Source: Chaetoceros tenuissimus (Eukaryota > Bacillariophyta > Thalassiosirophyceae > Chaetocerotales > Chaetocerotaceae). Taken from it: a stretch of DNA of 64,000 nt. The stretch lies in the NCBI GenBank assembly GCA_021927905.1, contig BLLK01000047.1, forward strand, positions 1,984,001 to 2,048,000, written 5' to 3'. Positions 20,598-30,538 of this stretch are shown here, one piece after another (position 1 is the stretch's first letter; every line of letters begins with the position of its first letter). A program made the translations under genes and the position numbers. Below the pieces are notes generated by a model. The model made no database searches. It saw only the letters and a program-made list of their open reading frames with translations, and was not told where the DNA came from.

Positions 20598-21599
20598 TTA
20601 TATGAACGGCCCGTCCCCATAAGGCCCAAAACATTCGGAAAAATATCCAGAACCAATCTCAAGCTTAGGGGCATCTTCGCACAACGGAGATATTTGTCCC
20701 TTCGATCCAAATTCCCCAAGAAAAATGTTATACGTGAATGCAAGAGAAAGTATAAGCATACCACCAAAGACCAGAATCGCTGATGCTCCTTCTTGATCAT
20801 CTTCGTTTGGATCAATGTCTAAAACTCCTGTCCCAACAACATTGTTTAAAACTCTTGATCGAACGATACCTTCCCAATCTTCGCGAGACTTTCCTTTCGG
20901 CTTTCTACTCACGTCAAGCCAAGATGCAAACTCTTGTGCGGTTTTCCTATTCTGAAGCCTAGATAGGTCTACCTCTCTGATTAAATCATAGGATTCCTCT
21001 ATTGTAATTTTATCGTTTGTCAATTTTAACCGAGTGCTTCCCTCGACTTGCGCTATTGGCAATGTGATATTCCCAGTTTCGAATGCATTGGCAAATACAT
21101 TAAACACATTCTTCCAACTAAAAGTGACTATTGAAGATGAATCAGGTACAGCCTGAATCACATTTAATCCCATTAGATCTGCAAAGGTGTAAAGCCAGGC
21201 AGATGAACTCATTTGCCATGTAGCTTTCCATCGAAGCATGTACTCTTGACAAGAATTATCATATCCTAGCTGCTCACATCTCATCAGACTGGTGTCATAG
21301 CTATCAAACAAATCCAAACAAGCTTCATGGGCCTCAGATGCCATGGCAAGATATTGTTTGCAAGTGTATTTTTCATTTGCTTCACCAAAGTCTGATTTGT
21401 AAGTGATTGGTATCGATTCGAAATCATGCTGTAGACTTTTGAAAAGAGACTTTGGAATCCTGGTGTTATCGCTATTTGGGATGGATGCGTGACTCAGTAA
21501 CAATGATCTTACATCATTTGACGAGACAAGGTTAAATGCGAATGCCGATGTAACATTTACCACAATCAGGTATATAAAGATATTCAGTAGATATTGCAT
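20598..21599 (-). CDS. Unknown protein, plastid-type leader, one C-terminal membrane span
   Basis: 333 residues, no intron. The N-terminus is a clean signal peptide (YLLNIFIYLIVVNVTSAFA) whose end reads TSA-FAF, a strong diatom plastid-import junction. Residues 60-250 are soluble, with several Cys (KYTCKQYLAM, HEACLDLF, MRCEQLGYDNSCQEYM) and no family motif I recognise. One membrane span lies near residues 272-290 (ASAILVFGGMLILSLAF), followed by a Gly/Pro-rich tail ending GPYGDGPFI. The gene is tail-to-tail with the pseudouridine synthase, 26 bp apart. A thylakoid or inner plastid membrane protein is a fair inference. Function unknown. Confidence 0.75.
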   Translation of the reverse strand: MQYLLNIFIYLIVVNVTSAFAFNLVSSNDVRSLLLSHASIPNSDNTRIPKSLFKSLQHDFESIPITYKSDFGEANEKYTCKQYLAMASEAHEACLDLFDSYDTSLMRCEQLGYDNSCQEYMLRWKATWQMSSSAWLYTFADLMGLNVIQAVPDSSSIVTFSWKNVFNVFANAFETGNITLPIAQVEGSTRLKLTNDKITIEESYDLIREVDLSRLQNRKTAQEFASWLDVSRKPKGKSREDWEGIVRSRVLNNVVGTGVLDIDPNEDDQEGASAILVFGGMLILSLAFTYNIFLGEFGSKGQISPLCEDAPKLEIGSGYFSECFGPYGDGPFI

Positions 21600-21797
21600 A
21601 GTTGTATTAGAGGATATTATCTATGGTATATGGTATCATTTTAAAAGTAATCTAGGTAATGGCAAATGAATGAGAAAGGAGGGTAGGGAGAGAATTTCCT
21701 TTGTCGTCCGTCCCTCCTCGCACGTACAGTGGGTTGCAATCGTACGGGTTACTGCATGGAATGTCTTTTTGTTTAGAGTTTCCATTTTCAATTAAAA

Positions 21798-22863
21798 TTA
21801 TCCATTATTTTTAGTACGTTGTGCGGGCCACATTCCGCATATTTTACAGAAGTTTTCTTCCCCGATATCAAAGCAACAACCTGCACAGCCCTGACCTAGC
21901 GGCAACCTTTTATTATCCGGATGTATGATTCCACCAAAAACCTCACAATATGCTCTGAAATTAATCAAATGCTCTTTTGTTTGGATAACAATACCCTTCT
22001 GTTTCAAATCTAAAACTTCAGCTTTATACTCGTCATCCTTAATTCTTACGTTCCAGTATTCATCTTTTGAAATAATACATGCACCCGATCCCAATTCGAT
22101 TGGATCCTTTCTTCTCCAGCTCGCGCAAGTATCGAATGCTTCTCTTAAGATTACTTTCCCTACTTTGTGCATGATTGATTCTCCATGAAGAAGCAGTTTG
22201 ATTGGTTTTTCTCCTATAGTCTTTGCGATTGGTTGTCAATGCCCAAGCAACGAAGTCTTCGTCCATGAAAGGCTGGTGCGCAGTAATTTCATAAAAGTCT
22301 GCCAACTGTGATGTTGCAAAAGTCCAACTATGGCACATATCGTCTCTCTTTTTCTTCCAAAGTGTCAAGTCATCTTCACATCCCCACATGAATGAATATC
22401 CTCCAAATAATTCATCAGCCGCATCTCCAGTGATTACTTCTTTCATTCCCAACCTTTGTGCCTCCTTAAAAGCTGCAGAAATAACGAGTGAATTTCGCAA
22501 TGTCATTCCATCCCACGTTTTCAATAGACGGATTGTAGCTGGTAGATAGTCATTCACTAAATCATCGGCAGTGATTTGAAGTACATGATGCTCCAAGTTA
22601 TGTGCAGAGGCTGCATGTATAGCAAAGTCTTTGTCTGGACTTTCATCACCAATCACAACAGTTATTGCTAATGAAAATTTCAACCCTATCCATTTGGCAG
22701 CTTCTAAAATGGCACACGTATCCACACCACCTGATAAAATTATTGCAGTTTGTCTTGGATCTATTTGCTTGGATATTTTTTCCATTGACGTACATAGTCG
22801 ATCTCTACATTCTTTGCTTTGATCGTTCATTTTGTCGTGAAGAGTAAAACTGTTCTTTCCCAA
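21798..22863 (-). CDS. Asparagine-synthase-like ATP-PP enzyme, frame broken once
   Basis: The ATP-pyrophosphatase half of asparagine synthetase is present without the N-terminal glutaminase domain. Seen: ILSGGVDTCAIL (PP-loop), VITGDAADELFGGYSF, HQPFMDEDFVAWAL, then REAFDTCASWRRKDPIELGSG and a Cys-rich tail (QGCAGCCFDIGEENFCKICG). The first part reads 22863-22219. The conserved second part, from IGEKPIKLLL on, reads in the next frame from 22217 to the stop at 21798. One extra base near 22218 separates them. No GT-AG intron fits, because the conserved sequence is continuous across the break. Read across it the product would be about 354 residues. Possible causes are a recent inactivating change, a sequence error, or +1 translational frameshifting (the codon after the shift site is AGG). 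The gene is head-to-head with the carrier gene. Confidence 0.8.
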
Positions 22864-23253
22864 CGAAATGAAATATGAAAATCTTCCTTGTGATGATCAA
22901 AAAGTTGTTTTGGGTCTGAGATATCTGTTTTCAAACAGGTGTGGATGTTTTATTTGTGTTGAAAGAAGATGAAGATTGAAGATGCTTTCATCGTCATTGG
23001 ATAGAACGTGTCTCGTTTTGGCGCGCTTCATTTGAAACAATAGGTTATGGTCCTTTCTATTGGCGTCACGTTCATCATTGATGTGATGTCTTCAAAAAGC
23101 GTTCGGTGCCATCACCGCAATGACACGATTGGGGTGAAGTTTTGATACAGAGAACTCTCAAAAAAGAAAAGAAAGCCACGAACATGAACATTCTTCGCAT
23201 AAATCCAAAGAATATAGAAAAAGATAGCAGAAGACATCTGGACCAGAGAGAAA
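22864..23253. promoter_or_regulatory. Divergent intergenic region, Asn-synthase-like / carrier
   Basis: 390 bp between outward-facing starts. It contains a GGCGCGCC-like run (TTGGCGCGCTTC near 23019) and no clear TATA box. No gene recognised. Confidence 0.4.
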
Positions 23254-24364
23254 ATGGCAAAATCTACTAAGCAAGATAGCTCAACAACCCTAGCAACAAG
23301 TAGTGTTGGTAGTGGCTCTGGTAGTTCTAAAGCACGGTAGGTTTCACACATCATGATGAGCAGAACATATGTTTTAATTTTTCTTAACACTTTTTTTATA
23401 AAATATTCAAAATAGGATTGTAGGTTCTGCTGTTGCTGGGATTTCAGAGTTGGCTCTGTTTCATCCTGTTGATACCATTGCCAAGCGATTGATGAGCACT
23501 GAAACCAGACTCGTTGGTACTACAACGCTGGAAACAGGACACAACTTGAATCATGCCATCTTTAAAGAATCATGTAACAAAACTCCATTACAAAAGTTTG
23601 GAAGTTTGTTTCCAGGCATTGGTTTTGGTGCTGCATACAAAATTTGCCAGAGGGTGTACAAATTTGGAGGTCAACCGGTCGTAAGGGAAAAACTCAATGT
23701 AATGTATGGTGCCGAATTTGACAAGAAGTTTGGATCTAATGGAAAAACATTGATTTCAGCTATCAGTGGTAGCATTATTGGTATTGGCGAGGTGTTTCTC
23801 TTGCCACTTGATGTTTTGAAAGTAAAAGCTCAGACTGCACCAGAACAGTTGGCAGGGAGAGGCGTGATAGATATTTTTAGAAAGGAAGGATTAAAGCTTT
23901 ACTGTGGGGCAGGATGGACTGTAATGCGCAATGCTCCAGGATCCTTTGCTCTTTTCGGTGGAAATGCAATGGCTAAAACTTGGATGGGAATAGATGAAAG
24001 CCAGAGAGCTACTTGGGCTCAAGATGCATTGGCATCATCTGCTGGAGCAGTAGCTTCTATCAGTGTCGCACAACCATTGGATGTTATCAAGGTATGTTTT
24101 AGAAAACAGTCTCATTCACCTCATATTGTGCACGTTGGACTTACACTTTATTCTATCTAATTTTAGACGAGAGTCCAGAACAAGCCCTTCAACTCCCCAG
24201 AGTCCGGTGTAGACATCATCAAAAAACTATTGAAAAATGAAGGAATGGGAGGATTCTTCAAAGGTTTAACTCCTAAGCTCATGGTAGTTGGTCCGAAGTT
24301 GATCTTTTCATTTACAATTGCACAACACACGATTGCATACTTCAACAACAAATTTAGCCACTAG
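23254..24364 (+). CDS. Mitochondrial carrier family protein
   Basis: Solute carrier of the SLC25 type, inner mitochondrial membrane. Three exons: 23254-23336, 23416-24091, 24167-24364, with introns of 79 and 75 bp. Splicing gives SSKA-RIVGSAVAGISELALF and VAQPLDVIK-TRVQNKPF, both classic carrier junction sequences. About 318 residues. Carrier signatures are PxDxxxxR/K forms at HPVDTIAKRLMS (first repeat), LPLDVLKVKAQ (second) and QPLDVIKTRVQ (third), each opening one of the three two-helix repeats. The N-terminal 25 residues are Ser/Thr/Gly-rich. The substrate cannot be read from sequence. The long first repeat loop is unusual for ADP/ATP carriers. Relatives annotated as fungal-type 'Yhm2' or citrate carriers are candidates. 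Confidence 0.92.
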
Positions 24365-24468
24365 AGAATCCACACTGAAAATATCTGTAATGTAAACTTT
24401 TGAATTTTGAATGACAAAAGAGAGTCTCTAACTAGAGAAGGAAATTCTTAATTAGCGTGCCCATGTTA

Positions 24469-25704
24469 TTATGTATGTTTCCAAACAGTACTTGGTCTCC
24501 ATACAGCTTCTACTTGATCGGTTCTGAATCTTTGCGTGCACCACGTATCTTTCATGTCAGTTGTTATTCCATGTTGAAGAGCCATTATTCCTGCTTGTGC
24601 AATCATAGCACCATTATCAATACAATACCTATGATCCATGGCGCACAAAGAGCCACCTCTTTGCTTTACCATCTCAGCCATCATTTCTTGCAAGCGTTTA
24701 TTGCAACCTACACCTCCTACAATCAATACTTGATTCTGACCACAGTGAGCCATAGCTCTCTCTGTTATTTCCACTAACATTGCAAATAAAGTTTCTTGCA
24801 AACTGAAGCACAGATCAGCTTTAGTTACTTGCCCCCCCTGAAGCTTATCTCTTGCTTCTTGTTCAACAAAGGTCAAAATACCACTAAATGATACATCCAT
24901 TCCCTTTACAACATAAGGAAATTCAAGAAATTTAGCCCCTGGAGCTTTTGCTTCTTGTTCAATATTATATCCAGGTGAAGGATCATTTGATAAACCAATT
25001 GCTCTTGCAAATCTATCCAAACAATTTCCAATCGCAATATCAATTCTAAATTGCATAAAAACTAAGACACCAGTACTCTTCCAATAAAAAATAATAAATT
25101 GCATCATCAGTGTAACTTACGTTTCACCAAATATTCTATATCTACCATCGCTAAAAGCAATAACTTGTGTATTTCCTCCAGAAACATACAATACAACAGG
25201 ATCAGAAGCACCAGTCGCAACTCGCCCCATTTCAATGTGACCAACGCAATGATTGACTCCAACTAAAGGTACATTCCATATTTTTGCCAAAGTTCGAGCT
25301 GCAATAGCACAAGATCTTAAAGGACCACCCATTCCAGGGCCTTTTGTGAAACAAATTGCAGATATTTCAGATGATGGGTCTTTGACATTTGGGAATGCCT
25401 CCGACAAAGCACTTCTTACTAGAGCCACAATGTGGTTTTGATGATGCCATGATGTCTCTTTAGGAAGAAATCCTTGACCAGTTGGTGGCACATATGTTTT
25501 TCTTGGATTGGAGAGTGTTTCATATGATTTTGTATGAGGACAGTAACGTAACACACCCACTCCTACTTTATTTGCAGATCCTTCGATTCCAATCACTATT
25601 GTCTGTCCTTTATTATTTGTGCGAATGTTATATGCCGAGGGAGGAGGGACTGGTAAGTTTCCGATTACATCGGGGCATGCTTTATCGCTTGCGGTTGACA
25701 CCAT
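24469..25704 (-). CDS. OSGEP: Kae1/OSGEP, tRNA threonylcarbamoyladenosine transferase
   Basis: Catalytic subunit of the KEOPS complex, which transfers threonylcarbamoyl to A37 of ANN-decoding tRNAs. Exons 25121-25704 and 24469-25045, intron 25046-25120 (75 bp). The junction reads [20 protein letters not shown], as in the family. 386 residues against about 335-385 for eukaryotic relatives. Motifs: [10 protein letters not shown] at the start of the fold, [11 protein letters not shown], the metal-binding [24 protein letters not shown], and [14 protein letters not shown]. No organelle leader, so the cytosolic/nuclear Kae1 rather than the mitochondrial Qri7 form. Tail-to-tail with the carrier gene. 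Confidence 0.96.
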
Positions 25705-26047
25705 TTCTAAGTTCTTATCTTATATTTGAGATAGAAAACACGGAGTCTAATGCAACCTAATGAAATAAGAGACCCAGTAAGATACTCCCGTTCATTTTTG
25801 AGCTGTTGATGAGTGGTCGCTATCGATAATGTCGTCCAAAAGGATGGATAACCTAATATGTGATATATGTATGATTGATCCAATGACGCTTACTATCCAT
25901 AGATGACGTAGGAGTATCACAAATATCATCCTTTTTTATTCATACTTCTACAATTTCCTAAAGATTCGAAACAATAATATTGGAAATAATTATCATTTGA
26001 CTAGCTTACAAAACTTCAGTAGAAAAATAGGTAGTCTAAAGTAAATC
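25705..26047. other. Intergenic, possible CRE half sites
   Basis: 343 bp upstream of Kae1 and downstream of the WD40 gene. TGACGC (near 25884) and TGACGTAG (near 25904) resemble bZIP/CRE half sites. No gene seen. Confidence 0.35.
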
Positions 26048-27484
26048 CTAATCTAACAATTCGTAGCTACCATTCGACCAAACTATTGCCTCTCCGTCAT
26101 AGCTTCCACTCAATATGACCTATTGAAACGCATAGGATTAGCATATGTTTAGCGAGAAGTAAAAAATCAAGACATTCAATTCAAGGTATAAACTTACAGA
26201 GCTATGATCTAAACTTGGATGACAAGCGACGGAGCAAGTTGCTCTGTCATGACCTATCAATCGCTGCACTACCCTTTTACTCATGAAATCATAAATTACA
26301 ATAGATCCATCTTCAGAGCCCGATATTATTGAATTATCATCTGGTGACACGTCACAGTTTAAGGAATATCGACCAGCCTTATGCCCTCCGTACATTGTAT
26401 TCAGTAAGCTTCCACTGGATCTCTCTGTGATATGAATAGCTCCGTTGAGGCAAGAAATGACACTGCACCTTGCGTCAGATGTAAATGCTATATTTGTTAG
26501 AGACATCTGTTCTCCGAGATCATCTTCGCTCATGACACCACGGCGGAGATCATATGTTCTCATTTTTCCATCAATAGACGCAGTCACTATTTCCTTGGAA
26601 CCAGAAACATCATCGTCTATGATCTTCACACAAGACACTGAATCTTTGGCATCTGAAAGCACCTGAATTGGAGTCGAGCTGAAGGATCTTCCATCCCATA
26701 TTCGAACAGATCCATCGTAACTCGCACTAATTACGACACTTCCATCTTTGGAGCATGACACAGAATTCACTCTGCCTGTATGTCCTTGAAATCTACGTTT
26801 CATTTTTCGTGTAATGACATCTGTCACAATTACATTCTTATCACTAGCTGAGACAAGGGTGGTCGATGAATAGTCAATATCAATAGCTGAGACAGGATAA
26901 TTATGTCCATCTTCATATGATTGAATAGGGAGTGCATGGGGAAGCGATGAAATCTCTCTTTTGTTTGACAAGTTTGCCATTTCATGATTGAAAGAGGCAC
27001 TATGAGCTGGATCTCTTCTCATAGGATTAAATAGACGCACTGTTCGGTCATGACCAGCAGTCAAGCAGTATTTCCCATCTGCAGTGAATTTGACAGTCCG
27101 TATTGGTCCCTCATGGCCCACGAGTCTTGCACTTGCAACTGATGGTAAGTTTCTGCCACATTCAATATTTGAGCATTCGAAGACTGTATCCAGAAGAAAG
27201 TGCAAAGAATAGTCCACGTTAGATCGAAATTGATTAAAAATGAAACATCCAAAACAGAAAAAGTTTATTTTCAGATTAATTGACAGAATTTCTCGTTCAA
27301 GAGTACATGGAAAGTGCCCGAAGACATCCAAGGTAACTACTCCCCGGCAATCCAAGTATTCTTTCAGTAGCCAAGCGTTCTGTTCGTATCATCATTAACA
27401 GGAATATTAATCTTTTCAGTTCAAGACTCTAGAAAACTCACCTTTGCCCGTGGCTTCCATATCTTCACCTCTTTTTTCAAGCAT
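26048..27484 (-). CDS. WDR83: WD40 protein, WDR83/MORG1-like
   Basis: Seven-bladed WD40 propeller of the MORG1 type, a MAPK scaffold and spliceosome-associated factor. The secure part runs from about 27170 down: ARLVGHEGPIRTVKF, CLTAGHDRTVRLFNP, GHTGRVNSVSCSKDGSVV, SASYDGSVRIWDGRS, SASIDGKMRTYDLRRG, ISGSEDGSIVIYDF. An intron at 26120-26196 (77 bp) joins LDHSS to VILSGSYDGEAIVWSNG and the stop at 26048-26050. The 5' end is unresolved. A short first exon 27442-27484 (ATG 27484) and an exon starting at 27379 after a 62-bp intron fit well, but more than one donor/acceptor pair could link them to the WD40 part (acceptors near 27193 or 27165). Order and motif spacing match MORG1 better than other WD40 proteins. 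Confidence 0.85.
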
Positions 27485-27727
27485 CTACAACGTAACCATA
27501 GCTCCGCAGTTTCTGATCACGATGTATCTCATTATGTGTGCCACACAGTCCTTTGCAATCTCAAAAGTAGCTGCAAAATAAACAGATCCAACACAGTGTT
27601 CAAGAAATTCAAAAAATGAGTGATGACCTGCTACTGCAGCAGCACCAGCAGCAAACAAACAAGAGGCAACGCTCATAACCAAATAGCCACGTGTTTCTTT
27701 CTCTATTTGGCTATATGAAAGTCTCAT
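27485..27727 (-). CDS. Small predicted membrane protein, 80 residues
   Basis: Open frame with one hydrophobic segment (GYLVMSVASCLFAAGAAAVAG) and a polar start (RLSYSQIEKETR). An in-frame stretch ending TTTATTTTGCAG could be an intron of a multiple of three bases, so its presence would not change the frame. The stop TAG at 27485-27487 is followed at once by the candidate ATG of the WD40 gene (TAGATG). Either this is a short separate gene, an upstream frame on the WD40 transcript, or chance. Only 91 bp separate its ATG from the divergent VOC gene. Confidence 0.4.
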   Translation of the reverse strand: MRLSYSQIEKETRGYLVMSVASCLFAAGAAAVAGHHSFFEFLEHCVGSVYFAATFEIAKDCVAHIMRYIVIRNCGAMVTL

Positions 27728-27818
27728 TATTCTTTCCTTTCTTCAACACCTTATTTATTTACACAAGGTAACATTTGGTTTTGTTGATTTCTTCTATTTG
27801 AAAAAGTAAAGAGAGCAA

Positions 27819-28244
27819 ATGAGTTCTATGTTAGCATCGTCGGGTATAAGATTTGGAAGAGCCTTGTTGATGGTACGAGGAGCCGAAGGCGTTGCGCAAT
27901 CTGTGAACTTTTATCAAAATGCATTGGGAATGCAAGTCGTCAGACATACAGATGACTGGGCAGAGCTTGCTTGTCCAGTAGCGTCTAATGCAGCAAGCGG
28001 AATGTCAACTGATTCTTCAAATTTTCGGTTGAGCATAAAGGCGGTTGAAAGTGAAGCTCAATTGTCAGTAGGTTACTCACCTTTCCTATCCTTCGATGTT
28101 GATGATATGGATAGTATTATTGCAAGGTGTGCACAATTAGGTGGAAAGATTGATGGCCCGATTCAATATCCTGCACATGGCAAAGTTGCAACTTTGAGGG
28201 CACCAGATGGACAAATGATTGGATTATATGAACCTGCAATATGA
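27819..28244 (+). CDS. VOC-fold (glyoxalase/dioxygenase superfamily) protein
   Basis: 141 residues, one vicinal-oxygen-chelate unit: GRALLMVRGAEGVAQSVNFYQNALGM (first beta-alpha unit), then DVDDMDSIIARCAQLGGKIDGP and KVATLRAPDGQMIGLYEP (second unit). The final E of LYEP is at the usual metal-ligand position, but the first metal ligand (usually H/E in the opening strand) is not obvious. So it may be a binding protein rather than an enzyme. No targeting peptide. Confidence 0.82.
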   Translation: MSSMLASSGIRFGRALLMVRGAEGVAQSVNFYQNALGMQVVRHTDDWAELACPVASNAASGMSTDSSNFRLSIKAVESEAQLSVGYSPFLSFDVDDMDSIIARCAQLGGKIDGPIQYPAHGKVATLRAPDGQMIGLYEPAI

Positions 28245-28324
28245 TGAATATGTCTAAATACAAAAACCCTCAAAAGGTATCTTTATATTTTCAAGTGACT
28301 TGTTACAATTGAGGTAAAATTACG

Positions 28325-29689
28325 CTAGGCTTCGTTTCCATCTAAATGGACAGTCCAGTCAACTTCTTTCCAACGTTTCAAAAAGTCAAGTACTGCACCA
28401 CGGTCAAAGTCTGCTGATTTTTGTTTCCTATTGAAACGCATTGGGTCCAACTCCATCATCCCGGCAATGGTATCTAAGCCGAAATCTTTAGGAAATTTGT
28501 TGCTCTCAATAATTTGTGCAAAGCCACCATCATCCCATTCAATATTAAAGTAAGAAAACCCTTTCGGAATCGTCCTACGTAGGCCTTTCCCGGTAGTTGA
28601 TAGGATCTTGTTATGAGTACCCCATTCTTCTGCTTGTTCTGTCATTGCGCTTTTGAAAAAAATCTGTGCATCCTGTTCGACAATAGTTGGTACTGGAATA
28701 CAATCCATTCTTGCCTGCCAAAGACCTTTCGTTGGTAAAACTGTTTCCGCAAATAAAACTGATTTTCCTTCCTTCGCAAACATTTTGCGTAAGGACGTTC
28801 GGAAGCGATGCACTTCTTCCCATACTTCGTCTTCACATGAAGCAAATGATTCAGCGTGTTGAACGGGAACGAGATAACATTGAGATTCAACCAAAGCGTT
28901 GTGACTTGGTACAAGCACCAACGACACGTAATCCCCGAGGGATATTAATCTGTGTTTCTGAAAATTACTACTTTCCATCCACCACCAACACCTACTGGTA
29001 ATCTTTTCTTCTTTCTTGGCTTTAGCTACCTGTCTTGACTTTTCCCTATTGAAACGAGCAGCTTCAGTCAATCTATTTTCATTCGATGTAAACATTTTCA
29101 TATCTATGCCGCCATCCCCAGCCATATCATCTTCATCAGCACCAGCTGATGCACCAGCAACTACCTTGAATTCATTCCCCTTATATCTAGAACCAAGACG
29201 TGAAATATTCCTCGCAAAAACTTCGTCCATACTTTGATGCTCTTGTTGTTGACTCTGTTTTTCTTCAGCAACTAATTCCGCAACTGTCTTATCTGCATCA
29301 GAATGGAAATAATCATTCTTCTCCTTTAATTTCCCCTTTCTTGCCCCACTCTTAAAATCTTCTTTCCGAAGTGTTCCTGTAGTTTCTGAGTTCATCATAA
29401 TTAAAGATGATGAAGCTTTTTCTTTTTCGTCAAATGCATTTGCTAGTATACCTCTCCTCTGTTCAAATCGTTCAAGGACACTTGGCCCCGATACATGTTG
29501 CTGATCCATGGCATCTCTTTTCACTGGTATAGGCTTACTCCCAGATGATAACATTCGTCGAAGTTCGTCTGCCGCATTATGATTATCATTTGCTGTATTT
29601 TCACTCTTCTTTACCTTGGATGACGATTGAGATGAAGAATCATCTCCGGTCTTCCTTTTCCGTTTCCCTTTCTTTATTCCTGCGAGCAT
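28325..29689 (-). CDS. CWF19L2: CWF19-like splicing/debranching factor
   Basis: Cwf19/Drn1 family, associated with late spliceosomes and lariat turnover. 454 residues, no intron. Residues 1-260 are charged, Lys/Ser-rich and disordered. The C-terminal half holds CwfJ domain 1 (CWWWMESSNFQKHRLISLGD ... SQCYLVPVQHAES ... EVWEEVHRFRTSLRKMF) and domain 2 (GKGLRRTIPKGFSYFNIEWDDGGFAQII ... MELDPMRFNRKQ). The zinc/HIT landmarks are changed: the usual CxxC at the start reads CWWW, and the usual GHC reads SQC, while QHAES keeps one His. This suggests a structural rather than catalytic role. CWF19L2-type order is the best fit. Confidence 0.9.
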   Translation of the reverse strand: MLAGIKKGKRKRKTGDDSSSQSSSKVKKSENTANDNHNAADELRRMLSSGSKPIPVKRDAMDQQHVSGPSVLERFEQRRGILANAFDEKEKASSSLIMMNSETTGTLRKEDFKSGARKGKLKEKNDYFHSDADKTVAELVAEEKQSQQQEHQSMDEVFARNISRLGSRYKGNEFKVVAGASAGADEDDMAGDGGIDMKMFTSNENRLTEAARFNREKSRQVAKAKKEEKITSRCWWWMESSNFQKHRLISLGDYVSLVLVPSHNALVESQCYLVPVQHAESFASCEDEVWEEVHRFRTSLRKMFAKEGKSVLFAETVLPTKGLWQARMDCIPVPTIVEQDAQIFFKSAMTEQAEEWGTHNKILSTTGKGLRRTIPKGFSYFNIEWDDGGFAQIIESNKFPKDFGLDTIAGMMELDPMRFNRKQKSADFDRGAVLDFLKRWKEVDWTVHLDGNEA

Positions 29690-30538
29690 GTGAGACTATG
29701 TATGGCTATTTATAGTATTTATTGTATTGTACGAAACTGAATCTGTTAGATGATAGAATTAAGATAAGATTGGATCAGTACCAACACCATCGTTGTTTGT
29801 TAGGTGCAGAGTTCTTTATGAAAGCGCCCCAATGTCGGAAGGCTGAAGGTCAATGACGTCATCATGAGATGAAGAAGTGAAAATAAAAACAATCATTACC
29901 AATGGATCTCTCATAAGTTCAAGTGGAAGTCTAGATTATATTTTCAACTAATTTTTACTTTAAAGTTTGCTTTTGTCTGTAAATAAAGGATCGTACCCAA
30001 TGATATCTTATTGAGCATTATTGCTACAACACACTTCTAGGAAGATATATGGTAAAATTATGATTATTCTAATCTAAAGGATCAGTTTGTTTTATGCAAA
30101 GATAAACAAAGAGTTATCTTTAATTTCTACTTCTTCAGTGTGATGGCAAGAATGGAACTAGTGGACCAATAACATAGGTACCTACTCGAAATAAAGAAAT
30201 AATAACATTTTCATTTTAAATGATGTACCAACCCTGTTGTGAAAGGAGAAGAACTGGGACCCTCTTTGTATTTTTTTGCGCGAAAAAGCTGACGCTTCAC
30301 TCCAATTGTTCTGTTGCATGTTATTGGCTCGTCAGACGCTATCTCAACCAATCAACTTCGGCTCACTCCAACTACGTACGTACGTACTGTCCATCTCCAA
30401 ATGCAGAGTTTTCATAGGAAATAAAATCGACACCGAGACAAGCACACAAATCTTTCCAATACACAAAGACCCAATTGAATGTCTCCCATCTATCGGATTG
30501 AAGAACAATTAAAATTTAAATTACAGTGAATATATACA
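29690..30538. other. Intergenic region with CRE palindrome and ACGT repeat
   Basis: 849 bp between two outward-facing genes. A perfect TGACGTCA lies at 29854-29861 and an alternating TACGTACGTACGTA run at 30373-30386. Short open frames at 30220-30512 show no family features. No RNA gene recognised. Confidence 0.5.
29854..29861. promoter_or_regulatory. CRE palindrome TGACGTCA upstream of CWF19-like gene
   Basis: A full 8-bp CRE sits 165 bp from the CWF19-like ATG. TGACGT/ACGTCA are the CO2/cAMP-responsive elements described in diatom promoters and are bound by bZIP factors. Function at this site is inferred. Confidence 0.35.

Noticed and set aside
30373-30386. TACGTACGTACGTA as a possible regulatory or mobile-element end
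   Set aside because: Simple alternating repeat. No inverted partner or flanking duplication seen.
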